This document shows, one piece after another, positions 35,114 through 44,066 of a stretch of 51,617 nucleotides of DNA. Location of the stretch: contig NZ_ALJC01000096.1 of assembly GCF_000282975.1 (NCBI RefSeq), forward strand, positions 1 through 51,617, read 5' to 3'. The position numbers were made by a program, and so were the translations under genes. The DNA comes from Pseudomonas psychrophila HA-4 (lineage in GTDB: Bacteria; Pseudomonadota; Gammaproteobacteria; Pseudomonadales; Pseudomonadaceae). Position 1 is the first letter of the stretch. Each line of letters starts with the position of its first letter. The notes below the pieces were generated by a model. That model searched no databases. It saw nothing but the letters and a program-made list of their open reading frames with translations, and was not told where the DNA came from.

Positions 35114-36187
35114 TTATGGCTTGCTCAGGATTGTGACCGCCAGTAGATCCGCAGCCCCAATGCTGATTTTGTCGCGGCCAGTGTTCTTGGCAATATACAG
35201 CGCCTTATCAGCCTCGTTCAGCCACATGGATGCGTCCGCGAGTTCGGGGCGGCATGAGGCTAGGCCAATGCTCAGGCTCACCTGCAAATCTGGCTCGTCG
35301 GGGTAACTGTAGCTGCGACACACATGACGCAAACGCTCCATGATTTCTTGCGCTTGCAGCAGGGAGCGGTTGGGCAAAATGACGCAAAATTCGTCGCCGC
35401 CATACCGACCGGCCAAGTCGTCTGCGCGTAGGTTTTCCTGGAGTGCGGTGCTTAGCTGTCGCAACACGCTGTCGCCGACAATGTGTCCATAGCTGTCATT
35501 GATGCGCTTGAAATGGTCGATATCAATCAGCGCCAAGGTGGCATTTGAATGTGTCCGCTGGCATTTTTGGAAGCTGAGCTGTAACAAGTCCTTCCATGAC
35601 CCGTGATTGAGCAGGCCGGTCAGGCTGTCGGTGCGGCTGAGGTCGCTCAGTGCGCGCTTGTGTTCAGCCAGAGTGTTAGCCAGCCGATAGCTGACCATGC
35701 CGATTGCTAATGGGTAAAGCGTCAGCATGGGCAAACAGGCATAGACTTGTATGGGAGTAGTGTCGGGGTTAAAGCCTACGCCAAACAACAGCCACGAAAG
35801 GGCGACTCCAACGGCTTGTGCCACAGTCCCACGGACCAACATTTTTGGGCCTCCGACGGCCACATTGTTCATGATCATCATCGACAGGATGGTCACCGAC
35901 GGGAGCGGATTGAACTGGATGGTTGCAGCCCAAAAACCTCCGAATACAGAGTCCATTAGCATGTTGTGACGTTCTGCCCGATAGGGATAATCCGAGCGGG
36001 AAGATCGTTGATAGGCCAGGTGCGGCCATATAAAACCGCAGGTCAGCAACAGCGCCCAGACCCAGGCGGGCATATTGAGTGGGTACATGGCTGCCGACAC
36101 GCTGAGGCAGCCAATTGCTAGGCCAAAGGTTCGAGGCGCATAGATGCGTCTGGCGAATGACAAACCTTTGCCTCTTTGATTGTCCAT
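35114..36187 (-). CDS. MASE2-GGDEF diguanylate cyclase
   Basis: A 357-residue enzyme making cyclic di-GMP from two GTP. A MASE2 membrane sensor domain (about 10-100; RRIYAPRTFGLAIGCLSVSA) and further hydrophobic segments to about 165 precede the GGDEF domain (about 180-345). The active site RYGGDEFCVIL is intact (GGDEF near 261-265). An inhibitory I-site RADD lies five residues before it, so product feedback is likely. The layout resembles AdrA/DgcC. Its input signal is unknown. No cellulose or EPS genes are adjacent. Confidence 0.92.
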   Translation of the reverse strand: MDNQRGKGLSFARRIYAPRTFGLAIGCLSVSAAMYPLNMPAWVWALLLTCGFIWPHLAYQRSSRSDYPYRAERHNMLMDSVFGGFWAATIQFNPLPSVTILSMMIMNNVAVGGPKMLVRGTVAQAVGVALSWLLFGVGFNPDTTPIQVYACLPMLTLYPLAIGMVSYRLANTLAEHKRALSDLSRTDSLTGLLNHGSWKDLLQLSFQKCQRTHSNATLALIDIDHFKRINDSYGHIVGDSVLRQLSTALQENLRADDLAGRYGGDEFCVILPNRSLLQAQEIMERLRHVCRSYSYPDEPDLQVSLSIGLASCRPELADASMWLNEADKALYIAKNTGRDKISIGAADLLAVTILSKP

Positions 36188-36426
36188 AGTTATCTGCGCA
36201 CGGTGTTGAGGCTTGAGGTTTGGTTGCCGCCAGAGAGCACGACGAAGTGTCGCTTTAGCGGAAGGCTATCGATTATCACGTTCGTAATATTCAGTAACCA
36301 TCGAGGGATTTAAAGTGAATTGCATCAAGACTAGCTTTTTTTGTTGTTAGAAAATGACGACTAGCCTTCAATCGTTCAAAAAACAGGCGTAATACTCTCG
36401 CTTTGCGTCGATGGAGTCTTTGCAGC

Positions 36427-37479
36427 ATGCCAATCGAGCCTTCTGAAACGAACAGGCTAATGCCTGCCGAGCAGCATCAAGGGAAGTTTCGTAACCAAGG
36501 TGTCAGGCCAGCAGCGAGCCTGGGGAAAACCTTGGGCATTTTTTGGAAAATGATTTTTCACAAGCCTGCGAATACCCGTCCTGCTGCGCCTGTCCCCGTT
36601 AAACCCTTGACCCGTGAGGCGTTGGAGAGCGCACCGAATTTCAGCGTGTTTCGCCTAGGGCACTCCACCTTACTGCTCAAACTCAAAGGCACGTTCTGGC
36701 TGACAGATCCGGTGTATGCCGAGCGTGCGTCGCCTTTTAAGTGGGCGGGCCCCAAGCGTTTTCATGCGCCGCCGATTAGCCTGGATGAACTTCCACCGCT
36801 GGAAGGCGTTATTCTTTCGCATAACCACTACGATCACCTTGATCAAAAAACCGTCCTGCAACTGGCAGCCAAAACGCAGCACTTTTTGGCGCCGTTGGGG
36901 GTGGGTGACCTGCTGATTAAGTGGGGCGTGCCCGCGCAAAAAGTTCAGCAACTGGATTGGTGGCAAGAAACCCAGCGTGAAGGTATTCGTTTTATCGCCA
37001 CACCCTGCCAGCACTTTTCAGGTCGGGGCTTGTTCGACCACAACGAGACGCTGTGGGTGTCGTGGGTGATGATCATTGATAACGTGCGAATTTTCTTCAG
37101 TGGCGACTCAGGTTACTTCGACGGGTTTAAATTAATCGGCGAGCAGTTTGGCCCCTTCGATCTGACCCTTATGGAAACGGGTGCCTACAACGTTGACTGG
37201 CCAGACGTGCACATGCAGCCCGAGCATAGTTTGCAGGCTCACATCGACCTGAAAGGGCGCTGGCTGCTGCCTATCCATAACGGTACTTTTGATTTGGCCT
37301 TTCATGCTTGGCACGAGCCGTTTGACCGCATTGTGGCGTTGGCAAACGAGCGCAATGTGCTCATTTCAACGCCAGCAATGGGCGAGGCGTTTAACCTGCT
37401 AGAGCCCCACAAAGGCCGTGCTTGGTGGCTCGAAGCGCACGCCGTCGATCCGGTACCACGCAAACACGTCCGCCTCTAA
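36427..37479 (+). CDS. MBL-fold metal-dependent hydrolase (UlaG/NAPE-PLD-like, COG2220)
   Basis: A 350-residue metallo-beta-lactamase-fold enzyme. Metal-binding motif 1 is ILSHNHYDHLD. Later ligands are in TPCQHFSGRGLFDHNETLW, FFSGDSGYFDG and PIHNGTFDLAFH. The core begins FSVFRLGHSTLLLKL, typical of the NAPE-phospholipase-D-like branch. ATG 36427 follows GGAG; a TTG 8 codons upstream is possible. A hydrophobic N-terminal stretch is weak, so it is probably cytoplasmic or loosely attached. The substrate is not known; phosphodiester or lactone hydrolysis is plausible for the family. Confidence 0.85.
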   Translation: MPIEPSETNRLMPAEQHQGKFRNQGVRPAASLGKTLGIFWKMIFHKPANTRPAAPVPVKPLTREALESAPNFSVFRLGHSTLLLKLKGTFWLTDPVYAERASPFKWAGPKRFHAPPISLDELPPLEGVILSHNHYDHLDQKTVLQLAAKTQHFLAPLGVGDLLIKWGVPAQKVQQLDWWQETQREGIRFIATPCQHFSGRGLFDHNETLWVSWVMIIDNVRIFFSGDSGYFDGFKLIGEQFGPFDLTLMETGAYNVDWPDVHMQPEHSLQAHIDLKGRWLLPIHNGTFDLAFHAWHEPFDRIVALANERNVLISTPAMGEAFNLLEPHKGRAWWLEAHAVDPVPRKHVRL

Positions 37480-37491
37480 GGTGTGGGGTTA

Positions 37492-37809
37492 TTACTCGAT
37501 GAGGGCGAAGTCTTCCCGGCCTATCGGGTCGGGAGTGGTGCCACGAATATTGCCGCCCCGGCCTGGTGCAAAGCCGGGAAAGAACACCAAGCCTTCGGCT
37601 TCCAGGCAGTAAGCCAGTGCAAGCCGGGTGACATCGCGGATGGGGCCGCTGGCTTCAAAGCGTTGAATGGCGGGGACCGAAACCTTGGACAGCTCACTCA
37701 GATGTTCGACGCTCCAGCCGAGCATGTCGCGGGCTTGTGCGCAGTGCAGTGGGGTGAATTGGTTAATAACGATTCGTTCAAACGTACTGCGCATGGCTGA
37801 GTTGGGCAT
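37492..37809 (-). CDS. Small XRE-type helix-turn-helix protein
   Basis: A 105-residue protein with one Cro/CI-type HTH (about 20-70). LHCAQARDMLGWSVEHLSEL and VSVPAIQRFEASGP show the turn and recognition helix; a Gly/Pro-rich tail follows (FFPGFAPGRGGNIRG). GGAG lies 8 bases before ATG 37809. No toxin partner is adjacent: the neighbours are an MBL hydrolase and nrdB, so it is not evidently an antitoxin. Its targets are unknown. Confidence 0.8.
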   Translation of the reverse strand: MPNSAMRSTFERIVINQFTPLHCAQARDMLGWSVEHLSELSKVSVPAIQRFEASGPIRDVTRLALAYCLEAEGLVFFPGFAPGRGGNIRGTTPDPIGREDFALIE

Positions 37810-37940
37810 AGGGGAGTCTCCAGGGCTGAGTCAGTGCTTGAAAATATACTGTTTTTTTATACAGCTGTTTTCAAAGGCGATCAAACTCATTTTTTGAATC
37901 AGTTCCAGCCCCTTTTCTTAGCATTACCTTTCGTGCGCCC

Positions 37941-37972
37941 AATAAAAAGGGCCGCCTTGCGGCAGCCCTTTC
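37941..37972 (-). terminator. Terminator of nrdB
   Basis: On the minus strand AAAGGGCTGCC-GCAA-GGCGGCCCTTTTTATT forms a GC-rich stem with one mismatch and a U-tract. Confidence 0.88.
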
Positions 37973-37997
37973 AACAGCAGTCAAATCAATCCCGGAA

Positions 37998-39248
37998 TCA
38001 ATCCCAGCTCAGTGCGCCGCCAGTTTGGTACTCAATAACCCGCGTCTCGAAGAAGTTTTTCTCTTTCTTCAAGTCCATGATTTCGCTCATCCATGGGAAT
38101 GGGTTAGTGGTGCCTGGGTACTCTTCTTTCAGACCAATTTGCGACAGGCGGCGGTTAGCGATGAACTTGAGGTAGTCCTCCATCATGGCCGCGTTCATGC
38201 CCAATACGCCGCGTGGCATGGTGTCACGCGCGTATTCGATTTCAAGCTGGGTGCCTTGCAGGATCATCTGCGAAGCCTCTTCCTTCATTTCGGCGTCCCA
38301 CAGGTGCGGGTTTTCGATTTTGATCTGGTTGATCACATCGATGCCGAAGTTCAGGTGCATGGATTCGTCACGCAGGATGTACTGGAACTGCTCGGCAACG
38401 CCGGTCATCTTGTTGCGGCGACCCATCGACAGGATCTGAGTGAAGCCGCAGTAGAAGAAGATGCCTTCCAGAACGCAGTAGTAGGCGATCAGGTTGCGCA
38501 GCAGCTCTTTGTCGGTCTCAACGGTGCCGGTTTCGAACTTCGGATCTGAGATCGAACGGGTGTACTTCAGGCCCCACGTGGCCTTTTTAGCGACCGATGG
38601 GATCTCGTGGTACATGTTGAAGATTTCGCCTTCATCCATGGCCAGCGATTCGATGCAGTACTGGTAAGCGTGGGTGTGGATCGCCTCTTCGAACGCCTGG
38701 CGCAGGATGTACTGGCGGCATTCCGGGTTGGTGATCAGGCGGTACACGGCCAGCACGAGGTTGTTGGCAACCAGGGAGTCGGCAGTGGAGAAGAAGCCCA
38801 GGTTACGCATCACGATGCGGCGTTCGTCGTCGGTCAGGCCTTCGGGGTTTTTCCAGAGGGCGATGTCGGCGGTCATGTTGACTTCTTGCGGCATCCAGTG
38901 GTTTGCGCAACCGTCCAGATACTTCTGCCACGCCCAGTCGTACTTGAACGGTACGAGCTGGTTAAGGTCGGCGCGGCAGTTGATCATCATTTTTTCGTCG
39001 ACAGCAACGCGAGCGCTTGCGCCTTCGAGTTCGGCCAGGCCTTCAGCGATGTCTAGGTTGTCTAGGGCTGCCTTGGCCCGCTTGATTGCAGCAGAGTCGG
39101 TAGCGGTGACTGCACGAGCTTCCTGGGCTGCAACGCCGCCTGCGGCGTCAAGGCGGTCCATATTGGCTTCGGTAGCGTGGCCAGCGTTGGCGCCTTTAAC
39201 AGCGACTTCGCCTTCGTCTTCTTTGTCGAATTCGTCCCAGCTCAGCAT
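37998..39248 (-). CDS. nrdB: Class Ia ribonucleotide reductase, beta subunit
   Basis: A 416-residue small subunit that houses the di-iron site and tyrosyl radical used by NrdA to reduce ribonucleotides. Ligand regions are visible: [10 protein letters not shown] (Glu, His and the radical Tyr in E-x-x-H-x-x-x-Y), [10 protein letters not shown] (Glu) and [11 protein letters not shown] (Glu, His). An Ala/Glu-rich N-terminal extension of about 85 residues precedes the core, as in other pseudomonads. ATG 39248 ([11 protein letters not shown]) follows CAGGAG. nrdA is not next to it in this window. Confidence 0.95.
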   Translation of the reverse strand: MLSWDEFDKEDEGEVAVKGANAGHATEANMDRLDAAGGVAAQEARAVTATDSAAIKRAKAALDNLDIAEGLAELEGASARVAVDEKMMINCRADLNQLVPFKYDWAWQKYLDGCANHWMPQEVNMTADIALWKNPEGLTDDERRIVMRNLGFFSTADSLVANNLVLAVYRLITNPECRQYILRQAFEEAIHTHAYQYCIESLAMDEGEIFNMYHEIPSVAKKATWGLKYTRSISDPKFETGTVETDKELLRNLIAYYCVLEGIFFYCGFTQILSMGRRNKMTGVAEQFQYILRDESMHLNFGIDVINQIKIENPHLWDAEMKEEASQMILQGTQLEIEYARDTMPRGVLGMNAAMMEDYLKFIANRRLSQIGLKEEYPGTTNPFPWMSEIMDLKKEKNFFETRVIEYQTGGALSWD

Positions 39249-39679
39249 GACGTGTCGTCTCCTGCGTGAGGGCCTTGTGCCCGTGTGATAACACTGATGG
39301 TTGGTTTTACACACGGCCCATAGGCCACTTGGATCTAAGGAATGTTGCTGCAGTCGCGATGTACGCACGCAAAAACATGAATGTTTTCGGGGGGCTGCTC
39401 CGCTGTCGCTCGGGGGACGTTGTGGTCGCCCTGGCCCTGAAGGCCGGAGTAGCGTGGTCTACAGCCCGCTCAAGGGTTTGTGCTCCCTTTGGAAGGCGCC
39501 AGTATAGGGTTTTGTACAGGGTATTTCAGCCAGTTTTTTTTCGGTCGATGCGACGAAATGCCCTAATTTTGACCTAGACATAAGCTTAGCTGCGGCTGGG
39601 GCGAGAGGAGGGTGTTGCGGGGTTTTTATTGCGGGGCAGACTAAGCCCGGTCGAAACCGGGCGTTAAGTCGAGGCGGTG
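39249..39679. other. nrdB leader and promoter region
   Basis: About 430 bases without a convincing gene. It holds an inverted repeat near the start codon (CCGTGTG 39281-39287 with CACACGG 39310-39316). It also has a direct repeat GTATAGGGT (39502-39510) and GTACAGGGT (39514-39522), 12 bases apart, overlapping a likely minus-strand -10 (TATACT). A hairpin at 39645-39662 ends the next gene. Confidence 0.5.
39645..39662 (-). terminator. Hairpin after the tandem-repeat peptide gene
   Basis: GCCCGGT-CGAA-ACCGGGC is a perfect 7-base stem 18 bases past the stop. The U-tract is poor, so termination strength is uncertain. Confidence 0.5.
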
Positions 39680-39898
39680 TTAGCTCAAGCGATGACCTTT
39701 GGTGCGATCGTAGCCGTCTTCGGCGAAAGTGGCTGAGCGGGTGTTGTCGTAGCCGTCTTCGGCAAATGTGGCTGAACGGGTGTTGTCGTAGCCATCTTCG
39801 GCAAATGTAGCTGAATGAGTGTGGTCATAACCGTCAGCAGCAAAAGCAGCGCCGGCAAGTACAGACACACTTAAAGCCATGATTAAAGCGCGTTTCAT
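39680..39898 (-). CDS. Secreted 13-residue tandem-repeat peptide
   Basis: A 72-residue precursor with signal peptide MKRALIMALSVSVLAGAAFA. The mature part is four near-identical copies of A-(A/E)-D-G-Y-D-x-T-x-S-A-T-F, the last ending in DRTKGHRLS. At DNA level the repeat is 39 bases (39710-39748, 39749-39787, 39788-39826, then a partial copy). AGGGA lies 8 bases before the ATG. I do not recognise an experimentally known function. The regular Asp/Gly/Tyr pattern suggests an envelope or extracellular peptide, possibly metal-binding, but that is a guess. Confidence 0.75.
   Translation of the reverse strand: MKRALIMALSVSVLAGAAFAADGYDHTHSATFAEDGYDNTRSATFAEDGYDNTRSATFAEDGYDRTKGHRLS
39710..39840. 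repeat. 39-base tandem repeat, about 3.3 copies
   Basis: Units starting GTAGCCGTCTTCGGC recur every 39 bases, with the third unit more diverged. They encode the 13-residue repeat of the minus-strand peptide. A multiple of three keeps the frame, so copy number can change without breaking the gene. Confidence 0.85.
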
Positions 39899-40042
39899 TT
39901 AATAATTCCCTGGCGATATAAGCGCAGGCAGGTAACTCTGCAATCAAGTAAGTGAGTGCATTAAATGGTGCAGTTAAGTGCCGCGATGGACCGCATTAAC
40001 AAATAAAGTGTTTGAGCGTTTAATAAAGGCTGAGCCCTTTAA

Positions 40043-40306
40043 TTAACCGTTGGAGCAGCCGTTGCCCATGACGCGGTATTCAAGGGTGTGCTGCATGCCG
40101 TGCGAGTCCAGATAAACCATTTGAGCCGGTACTACTTCGCAAACACTGGGGATTTCGCTCGTGGAAATCACTTTGGCAATGTCCAGTTCGGACGAGTAGG
40201 AGTACTGTTCTACTGCTGTTTTTTGCTGCGAAACCTGAGGACTTGCTTCATCAGCAAACGCGCTTAAACACACACTGCTGATGGCCAGAACTAACAACGC
40301 TTTCAT
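40043..40306 (-). CDS. Secreted DUF2790 protein
   Basis: An 87-residue protein with signal peptide MKALLVLAISSVCLSAFA. The conserved DUF2790 core reads YSYSSELDIAKVIS, VCEVVPAQMVYLDSHG and HTLEYRVMGNGCSNG, with two Cys that could form a periplasmic disulfide. The family is mostly confined to Pseudomonas and often appears near metal- or stress-response genes; its function is unknown. ATG 40306 is chosen for the signal peptide; the frame is open 13 codons further upstream. It is divergent from acs. Confidence 0.88.
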   Translation of the reverse strand: MKALLVLAISSVCLSAFADEASPQVSQQKTAVEQYSYSSELDIAKVISTSEIPSVCEVVPAQMVYLDSHGMQHTLEYRVMGNGCSNG

Positions 40307-40722
40307 TTCTTTTTTACCTGTCTTGGGTCGAGTTGGGTCACGCAACCCTTGTGAGGTTGCGTGTGGAACTAAAGTGATTAAGAGCGATTAAATAGGCCTT
40401 CGTGGGGGCTGTAACTTGCGTTAATCGCAGTGCCTTGGTTGGCGAGATGAATTTTAGGCCTGTGACGTGCAGGCATATAGAGGGGCTTTTGATAAAGACT
40501 GTTGACAGAATCTGCAACAATCGTCGAAAACAGGTTGTGCATTGAGGTTTTTCGAACTGGGCAGCGAAGGATAAAGCGCTGTCAGCCTTGTTCTTGAGCC
40601 TTGCGCAGAAAAGCCATGGTTTTTCTGTGTGTTTCTTACTACCAACGTCGAATGGATCTCACGGCTAGGCCCGGATAAAACAGGGTCATAAAACAACAAC
40701 TACAAACATTGAGGTATGAGAC
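40307..40722. other. Divergent promoter region, DUF2790 gene / acs
   Basis: About 415 bases. I see no credible ORF. A CA motif lies at 40692-40699 near the acs start. A GG-N10-GC pair near 40408-40419 resembles a weak sigma-54 site but is not called. Confidence 0.45.
40692..40699 (+). promoter_or_regulatory. Putative Hfq/Crc (CA) motif before acs
   Basis: AACAACAA lies 24 bases upstream of the acs start, just before the TTGAGG ribosome-binding site. It fits AANAANAA. Confidence 0.55.
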
Positions 40723-42678
40723 ATGAGTGCCGCTTCCCTGTATCCCGTACGTCCTGAAGTTGCAGCCAATACGCTGACTGATGAGGCGACCTACAAGGCG
40801 ATGTATCAGCAGTCCGTCGTCAACCCGGATGGCTTCTGGCGCGAGCAAGCCCAGCGCCTCGACTGGATCAAGCCGTTCACGACCGTCAAACAGACCTCCT
40901 TCGACGACCACCATGTCGACATCAAATGGTTTGCGGACGGCACTCTTAACGTTTCCTACAACTGCCTGGACCGCCATCTGGCTGAGCGCGGCGATCAGGT
41001 CGCGATTATCTGGGAGGGCGACGATCCTTCCGAGCAGCGCAACATTACTTACCGTGAACTGCACGAAGAAGTGTGCAAACTGGCCAACGCCTTGCGCGGT
41101 CAGGACGTTCACCGTGGTGACGTCGTGACTATCTATATGCCTATGGTGCCTGAGGCGGTTGTCGCCATGCTGGCTTGCGCCCGCATCGGCGCGATTCACT
41201 CGGTGGTGTTCGGCGGCTTCTCGCCCGAGGCGCTGGCCGGTCGGATCATCGACTGCAAATCCAAAGTGGTTATCACGGCCGACGAAGGCATACGTGGCGG
41301 CAAGCGCACAGCGCTGAAGGCCAATGTCGACGTGGCACTGACCAACCCTGACACCTCAAGCGTGCAGAAAATCATCGTGTTCAAGCGTACCGGCGGCGAC
41401 ATTGCCTGGTACAAACACCGTGACATTTGGTACCACGATTTGATGGCAGTGGCTTCTACCCACTGCGCACCCAAAGAAATGGGCGCTGAAGAAGCGCTGT
41501 TCATTCTTTATACCTCTGGCTCCACGGGCAAGCCAAAAGGTGTGCAGCACACTACAGGCGGTTACCTGCTGTATGCCGCGCTGACCCATGAACGTGTGTT
41601 CGATTACCGTCCGGGCGAAGTCTACTGGTGCACGGCTGACGTGGGTTGGGTCACAGGCCACACCTACATCGTCTACGGCCCGCTGGCCAATGGTGCGACC
41701 ACCGTGTTGTTTGAAGGTGTGCCGAACTACCCGGACATCACCCGTGTGTCGAAAATCGTCGACAAGCACAAAGTCAATATCCTCTACACCGCACCCACCG
41801 CCATTCGCGCCATGATGGCCGAAGGTCAGGCGGCTGTTAAAGATGCGGATGGCTCCAGCTTGCGCTTGCTGGGTTCGGTGGGTGAGCCGATTAACCCTGA
41901 GGCCTGGAACTGGTACTACACGACGGTTGGTAAAGAGCGCTGCCCGATTGTTGATACGTGGTGGCAGACCGAAACCGGCGCTTGCATGATGAGCCCGCTG
42001 CCGGGGGCGCACGCACTCAAGCCTGGGTCTGCTGCGCGTCCATTCTTTGGCGTAGTGCCGGCCTTGGTAGACAACTTGGGCAACCTGATTGAAGGCGCGG
42101 CTGAGGGCAATCTGGTGATTCTGGATTCGTGGCCGGGTCAGGCGCGTACCTTGTACGGCGATCATGATCGTTTCGTCGATACCTACTTCAAGACTTTCCG
42201 TGGCATGTACTTCACGGGGGATGGCGCGCGTCGCGATGAAGACGGTTACTACTGGATCACCGGTCGTGTGGACGACGTGCTCAACGTGTCGGGCCACCGC
42301 ATGGGTACAGCTGAAATCGAAAGCGCGATGGTTGCGCACCCTAAAGTTGCCGAGGCTGCCGTTGTTGGCGTGCCGCATGACATCAAAGGGCAGGGCATTT
42401 ATGTCTACGTCACGCTCAATGGTGGCGAAGAACCAAGCGAAGCATTGCGTCTGGAGTTGAAAAACTGGGTGCGCAAAGAGATTGGTCCGATTGCCTCGCC
42501 AGATGTCATCCAGTGGGCGCCGGGCTTGCCGAAAACGCGCTCGGGCAAAATCATGCGTCGTATCCTGCGCAAAATTGCCACCGGTGAATATGACGGCCTA
42601 GGGGATATTTCGACCTTGGCTGATCCGGGCGTGGTGCAGCATTTGATTGAAACCCATAAGAGCATGAAGGTCGCGTAA
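40723..42678 (+). CDS. acsA: Acetyl-CoA synthetase
   Basis: A 651-residue ANL-superfamily enzyme making acetyl-CoA from acetate, ATP and CoA. The P-loop [20 protein letters not shown] lies near 264-283. [16 protein letters not shown] and the hinge [19 protein letters not shown] follow, and the catalytic Lys is in [11 protein letters not shown], the site commonly silenced by acetylation. GAGG precedes the ATG. It lies next to aotJQMP-argR, as acsA does in P. aeruginosa. A strong terminator follows. Confidence 0.96.
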   Translation: MSAASLYPVRPEVAANTLTDEATYKAMYQQSVVNPDGFWREQAQRLDWIKPFTTVKQTSFDDHHVDIKWFADGTLNVSYNCLDRHLAERGDQVAIIWEGDDPSEQRNITYRELHEEVCKLANALRGQDVHRGDVVTIYMPMVPEAVVAMLACARIGAIHSVVFGGFSPEALAGRIIDCKSKVVITADEGIRGGKRTALKANVDVALTNPDTSSVQKIIVFKRTGGDIAWYKHRDIWYHDLMAVASTHCAPKEMGAEEALFILYTSGSTGKPKGVQHTTGGYLLYAALTHERVFDYRPGEVYWCTADVGWVTGHTYIVYGPLANGATTVLFEGVPNYPDITRVSKIVDKHKVNILYTAPTAIRAMMAEGQAAVKDADGSSLRLLGSVGEPINPEAWNWYYTTVGKERCPIVDTWWQTETGACMMSPLPGAHALKPGSAARPFFGVVPALVDNLGNLIEGAAEGNLVILDSWPGQARTLYGDHDRFVDTYFKTFRGMYFTGDGARRDEDGYYWITGRVDDVLNVSGHRMGTAEIESAMVAHPKVAEAAVVGVPHDIKGQGIYVYVTLNGGEEPSEALRLELKNWVRKEIGPIASPDVIQWAPGLPKTRSGKIMRRILRKIATGEYDGLGDISTLADPGVVQHLIETHKSMKVA

Positions 42679-42697
42679 TGCCTCCTTTGTTGTAAGA

Positions 42698-42734
42698 AAG
42701 CCCCGCCTGGCGTTGTCAGGCGGGGCTTTTTATT
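42698..42734 (+). terminator. Rho-independent terminator after acs
   Basis: AAAGCCCCGCCTG pairs with CAGGCGGGGCTTTT, followed by TATT. Confidence 0.93.
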
Positions 42735-42748
42735 AGGCCGCCTAACCT

Positions 42749-42813
42749 GTAGGAGCCGCCGCAGGCTGCGATCTTTAAAAGATCAAAAGATCGCAGTCTG
42801 CGGCAGCTACTAC
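42749..42813. repeat. Compact REPIN with nested palindrome
   Basis: The outer arms GTAGGAGCCGCCGCAG (42749-42764) and CTGCGGCAGCTACTAC (42798-42813) pair at 14 of 16 positions. An inner perfect palindrome CTGCGATCTTT...AAGATCGCAG lies between them. Confidence 0.75.
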
Positions 42814-43056
42814 GGGGTACGGGGTTTATTAAGGTGTTACCTGATGTGTAACCGCACGCCCAAAAACGGGGCTATGTGACACCAAAGGCACCGTTTTAGA
42901 GCGCTTGGGCGGCCCTTTAAAAATAAGATGAAACGCTACACTTGCCGGAATAGAAGGGTTTGCGAATAATAGGCCCGCTATTTGCAACTCATACAGGTTG
43001 TATGTCTTTTGCTCTTGCATGAATTTGAAGGGCTGTCAATGCTTGGAGTCGCCTTT

Positions 43057-43098
43057 CTCGGTGCATCTGTAATTTGTTGTCGCATTGAAGAAATTACG
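43057..43098 (+). promoter_or_regulatory. Tandem ArgR half-sites in the aotJ promoter
   Basis: Two 21-base half-sites follow TGTCGC-N8-AA-N5. The downstream copy has exact TGTCGC (43078-43083) and AA (43092-43093). The upstream copy is degenerate in the first hexamer (CTCGGT) but keeps AA at the right spacing (43071-43072). A -10 TAGAAT lies at 43115-43120, so the site overlaps the expected -35, fitting arginine-dependent activation. Confidence 0.65.
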
Positions 43099-43259
43099 GC
43101 TTGAAGCCTGTCGTTAGAATGCCGGTCACTCGCTCGTCGTCGTTGCGCTGATCTCAGTGCAACGCCAGTAGGACGTGGCGCCGCATTCCCGGTTTAACCT
43201 CCGCATATTGGGCTCGCGCTCACTCTGCATTTATTGCCCTTTACCGATGGAGTCCTAAG

Positions 43260-44045
43260 ATGAAGAAACTCGTGCTTCTTGGCGCCTTGGCACTTTCCGT
43301 GCTGTCCTTGCAGGCTTTCGCTGCTGAAAAGCCGCTGAAGATTGGCATTGAAGCTGCTTACCCTCCGTTTGCTTCCAAGGCGCCGGATGGCAGCATTGTG
43401 GGCTTTGACTACGACATCGGTAACGCTCTGTGTGAGCAGATGCAGGTCAAGTGCGTTTGGGTCGAGCAAGAATTTGACGGCCTGATCCCCGCCCTCAAGG
43501 TGCGCAAGATCGACGCGATCTTGTCTTCGATGTCGATTACCGACGATCGTAAGAAGTCTGTGGACTTCACCAATCGTTACTACCTGACCCCGGCTCGTCT
43601 GGTGTTGAAGGACGGCTCAACCGTTTCTGATTCGCTGGAAGAACTCAAAGGCAAGAAGATCGGCGTGCAGCGCGGTTCGATTCACGACCGTTTCGCCAAG
43701 GAAGTCTTCGCTCCTAAAGGCGCCACTGTTGTGCCTTACAGCTCGCAGAACGAAATTTACCTGGACATCGAAGCGGGTCGTCTGGACGGCACCGTGGCTG
43801 ACGCCACTCTGTTGCAGGAAGGTTTTCTCGATACCCCGGCTGGCAAAGGCTACGCATTCGTAGGTCCTTCGTTCACTGACGCCAAGTACTTCGGTGACGG
43901 CATCGGTATCGCCGTGCGTAAAGGCGATAAAGAGCTGAAAGACAAAATTGACGGTGCCATCACGGCTATCCGTGCAAACGGCAAGTACGACGAAATCCAG
44001 AAAAAATACTTCAACTTCGATATTTACGGCCCAGAAGCCAAGTAA
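43260..44045 (+). CDS. aotJ: Arginine/ornithine-binding periplasmic protein
   Basis: A 261-residue family 3 solute-binding protein. A signal peptide runs to about residue 22 (LQAFAAEK). The mature start [20 protein letters not shown] and the later [20 protein letters not shown] are nearly the same as P. aeruginosa AotJ. It binds L-arginine and L-ornithine for the AotQM permease. GGAG precedes the ATG. It is the first gene of the aot operon and is followed by a terminator-like hairpin, which suggests it is made in excess. Confidence 0.94.
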   Translation: MKKLVLLGALALSVLSLQAFAAEKPLKIGIEAAYPPFASKAPDGSIVGFDYDIGNALCEQMQVKCVWVEQEFDGLIPALKVRKIDAILSSMSITDDRKKSVDFTNRYYLTPARLVLKDGSTVSDSLEELKGKKIGVQRGSIHDRFAKEVFAPKGATVVPYSSQNEIYLDIEAGRLDGTVADATLLQEGFLDTPAGKGYAFVGPSFTDAKYFGDGIGIAVRKGDKELKDKIDGAITAIRANGKYDEIQKKYFNFDIYGPEAK

Positions 44046-44066
44046 GTCATCGCGGCTGTAAGTCTG

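Larger units (their letters stand above)
42679..43259. other. Intergenic region acs-aotJ
   Basis: About 580 bases holding the acs terminator, a REPIN (42749-42813), an unexplained stretch 42830-43050 with no credible gene, and the aotJ promoter with a tandem ArgR site (43057-43098). Confidence 0.6.

Noticed and set aside
37492..37809. Small HTH protein as antitoxin of a toxin-antitoxin pair
   Set aside because: No small partner gene lies beside it on either strand; the neighbours are a full-length MBL hydrolase and nrdB.
39502..39522. NrdR box pair upstream of nrdB
   Set aside because: The sequence and the 12-base spacing do not fit the usual two palindromic 16-base boxes about 31 bases apart.
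39710..39840. Regular 39-base repeats that could suggest a CRISPR-like array
   Set aside because: The units are contiguous without spacers and encode an in-frame 13-residue protein repeat behind a signal peptide.
40405..40421. Possible sigma-54 promoter upstream of acs
   Set aside because: GG and GC are correctly spaced, but the -24 element (GGGCTG) departs from consensus, and it lies about 300 bases from the start codon.
41356..42378. 340-codon minus-strand open frame inside acs
   Set aside because: Antisense to a complete acetyl-CoA synthetase; low-complexity composition and no recognisable domain.
42829..43020. 63-codon minus-strand frame upstream of aotJ
   Set aside because: No Shine-Dalgarno and no recognisable domain; it lies in the promoter-side region between a REPIN and the ArgR site.
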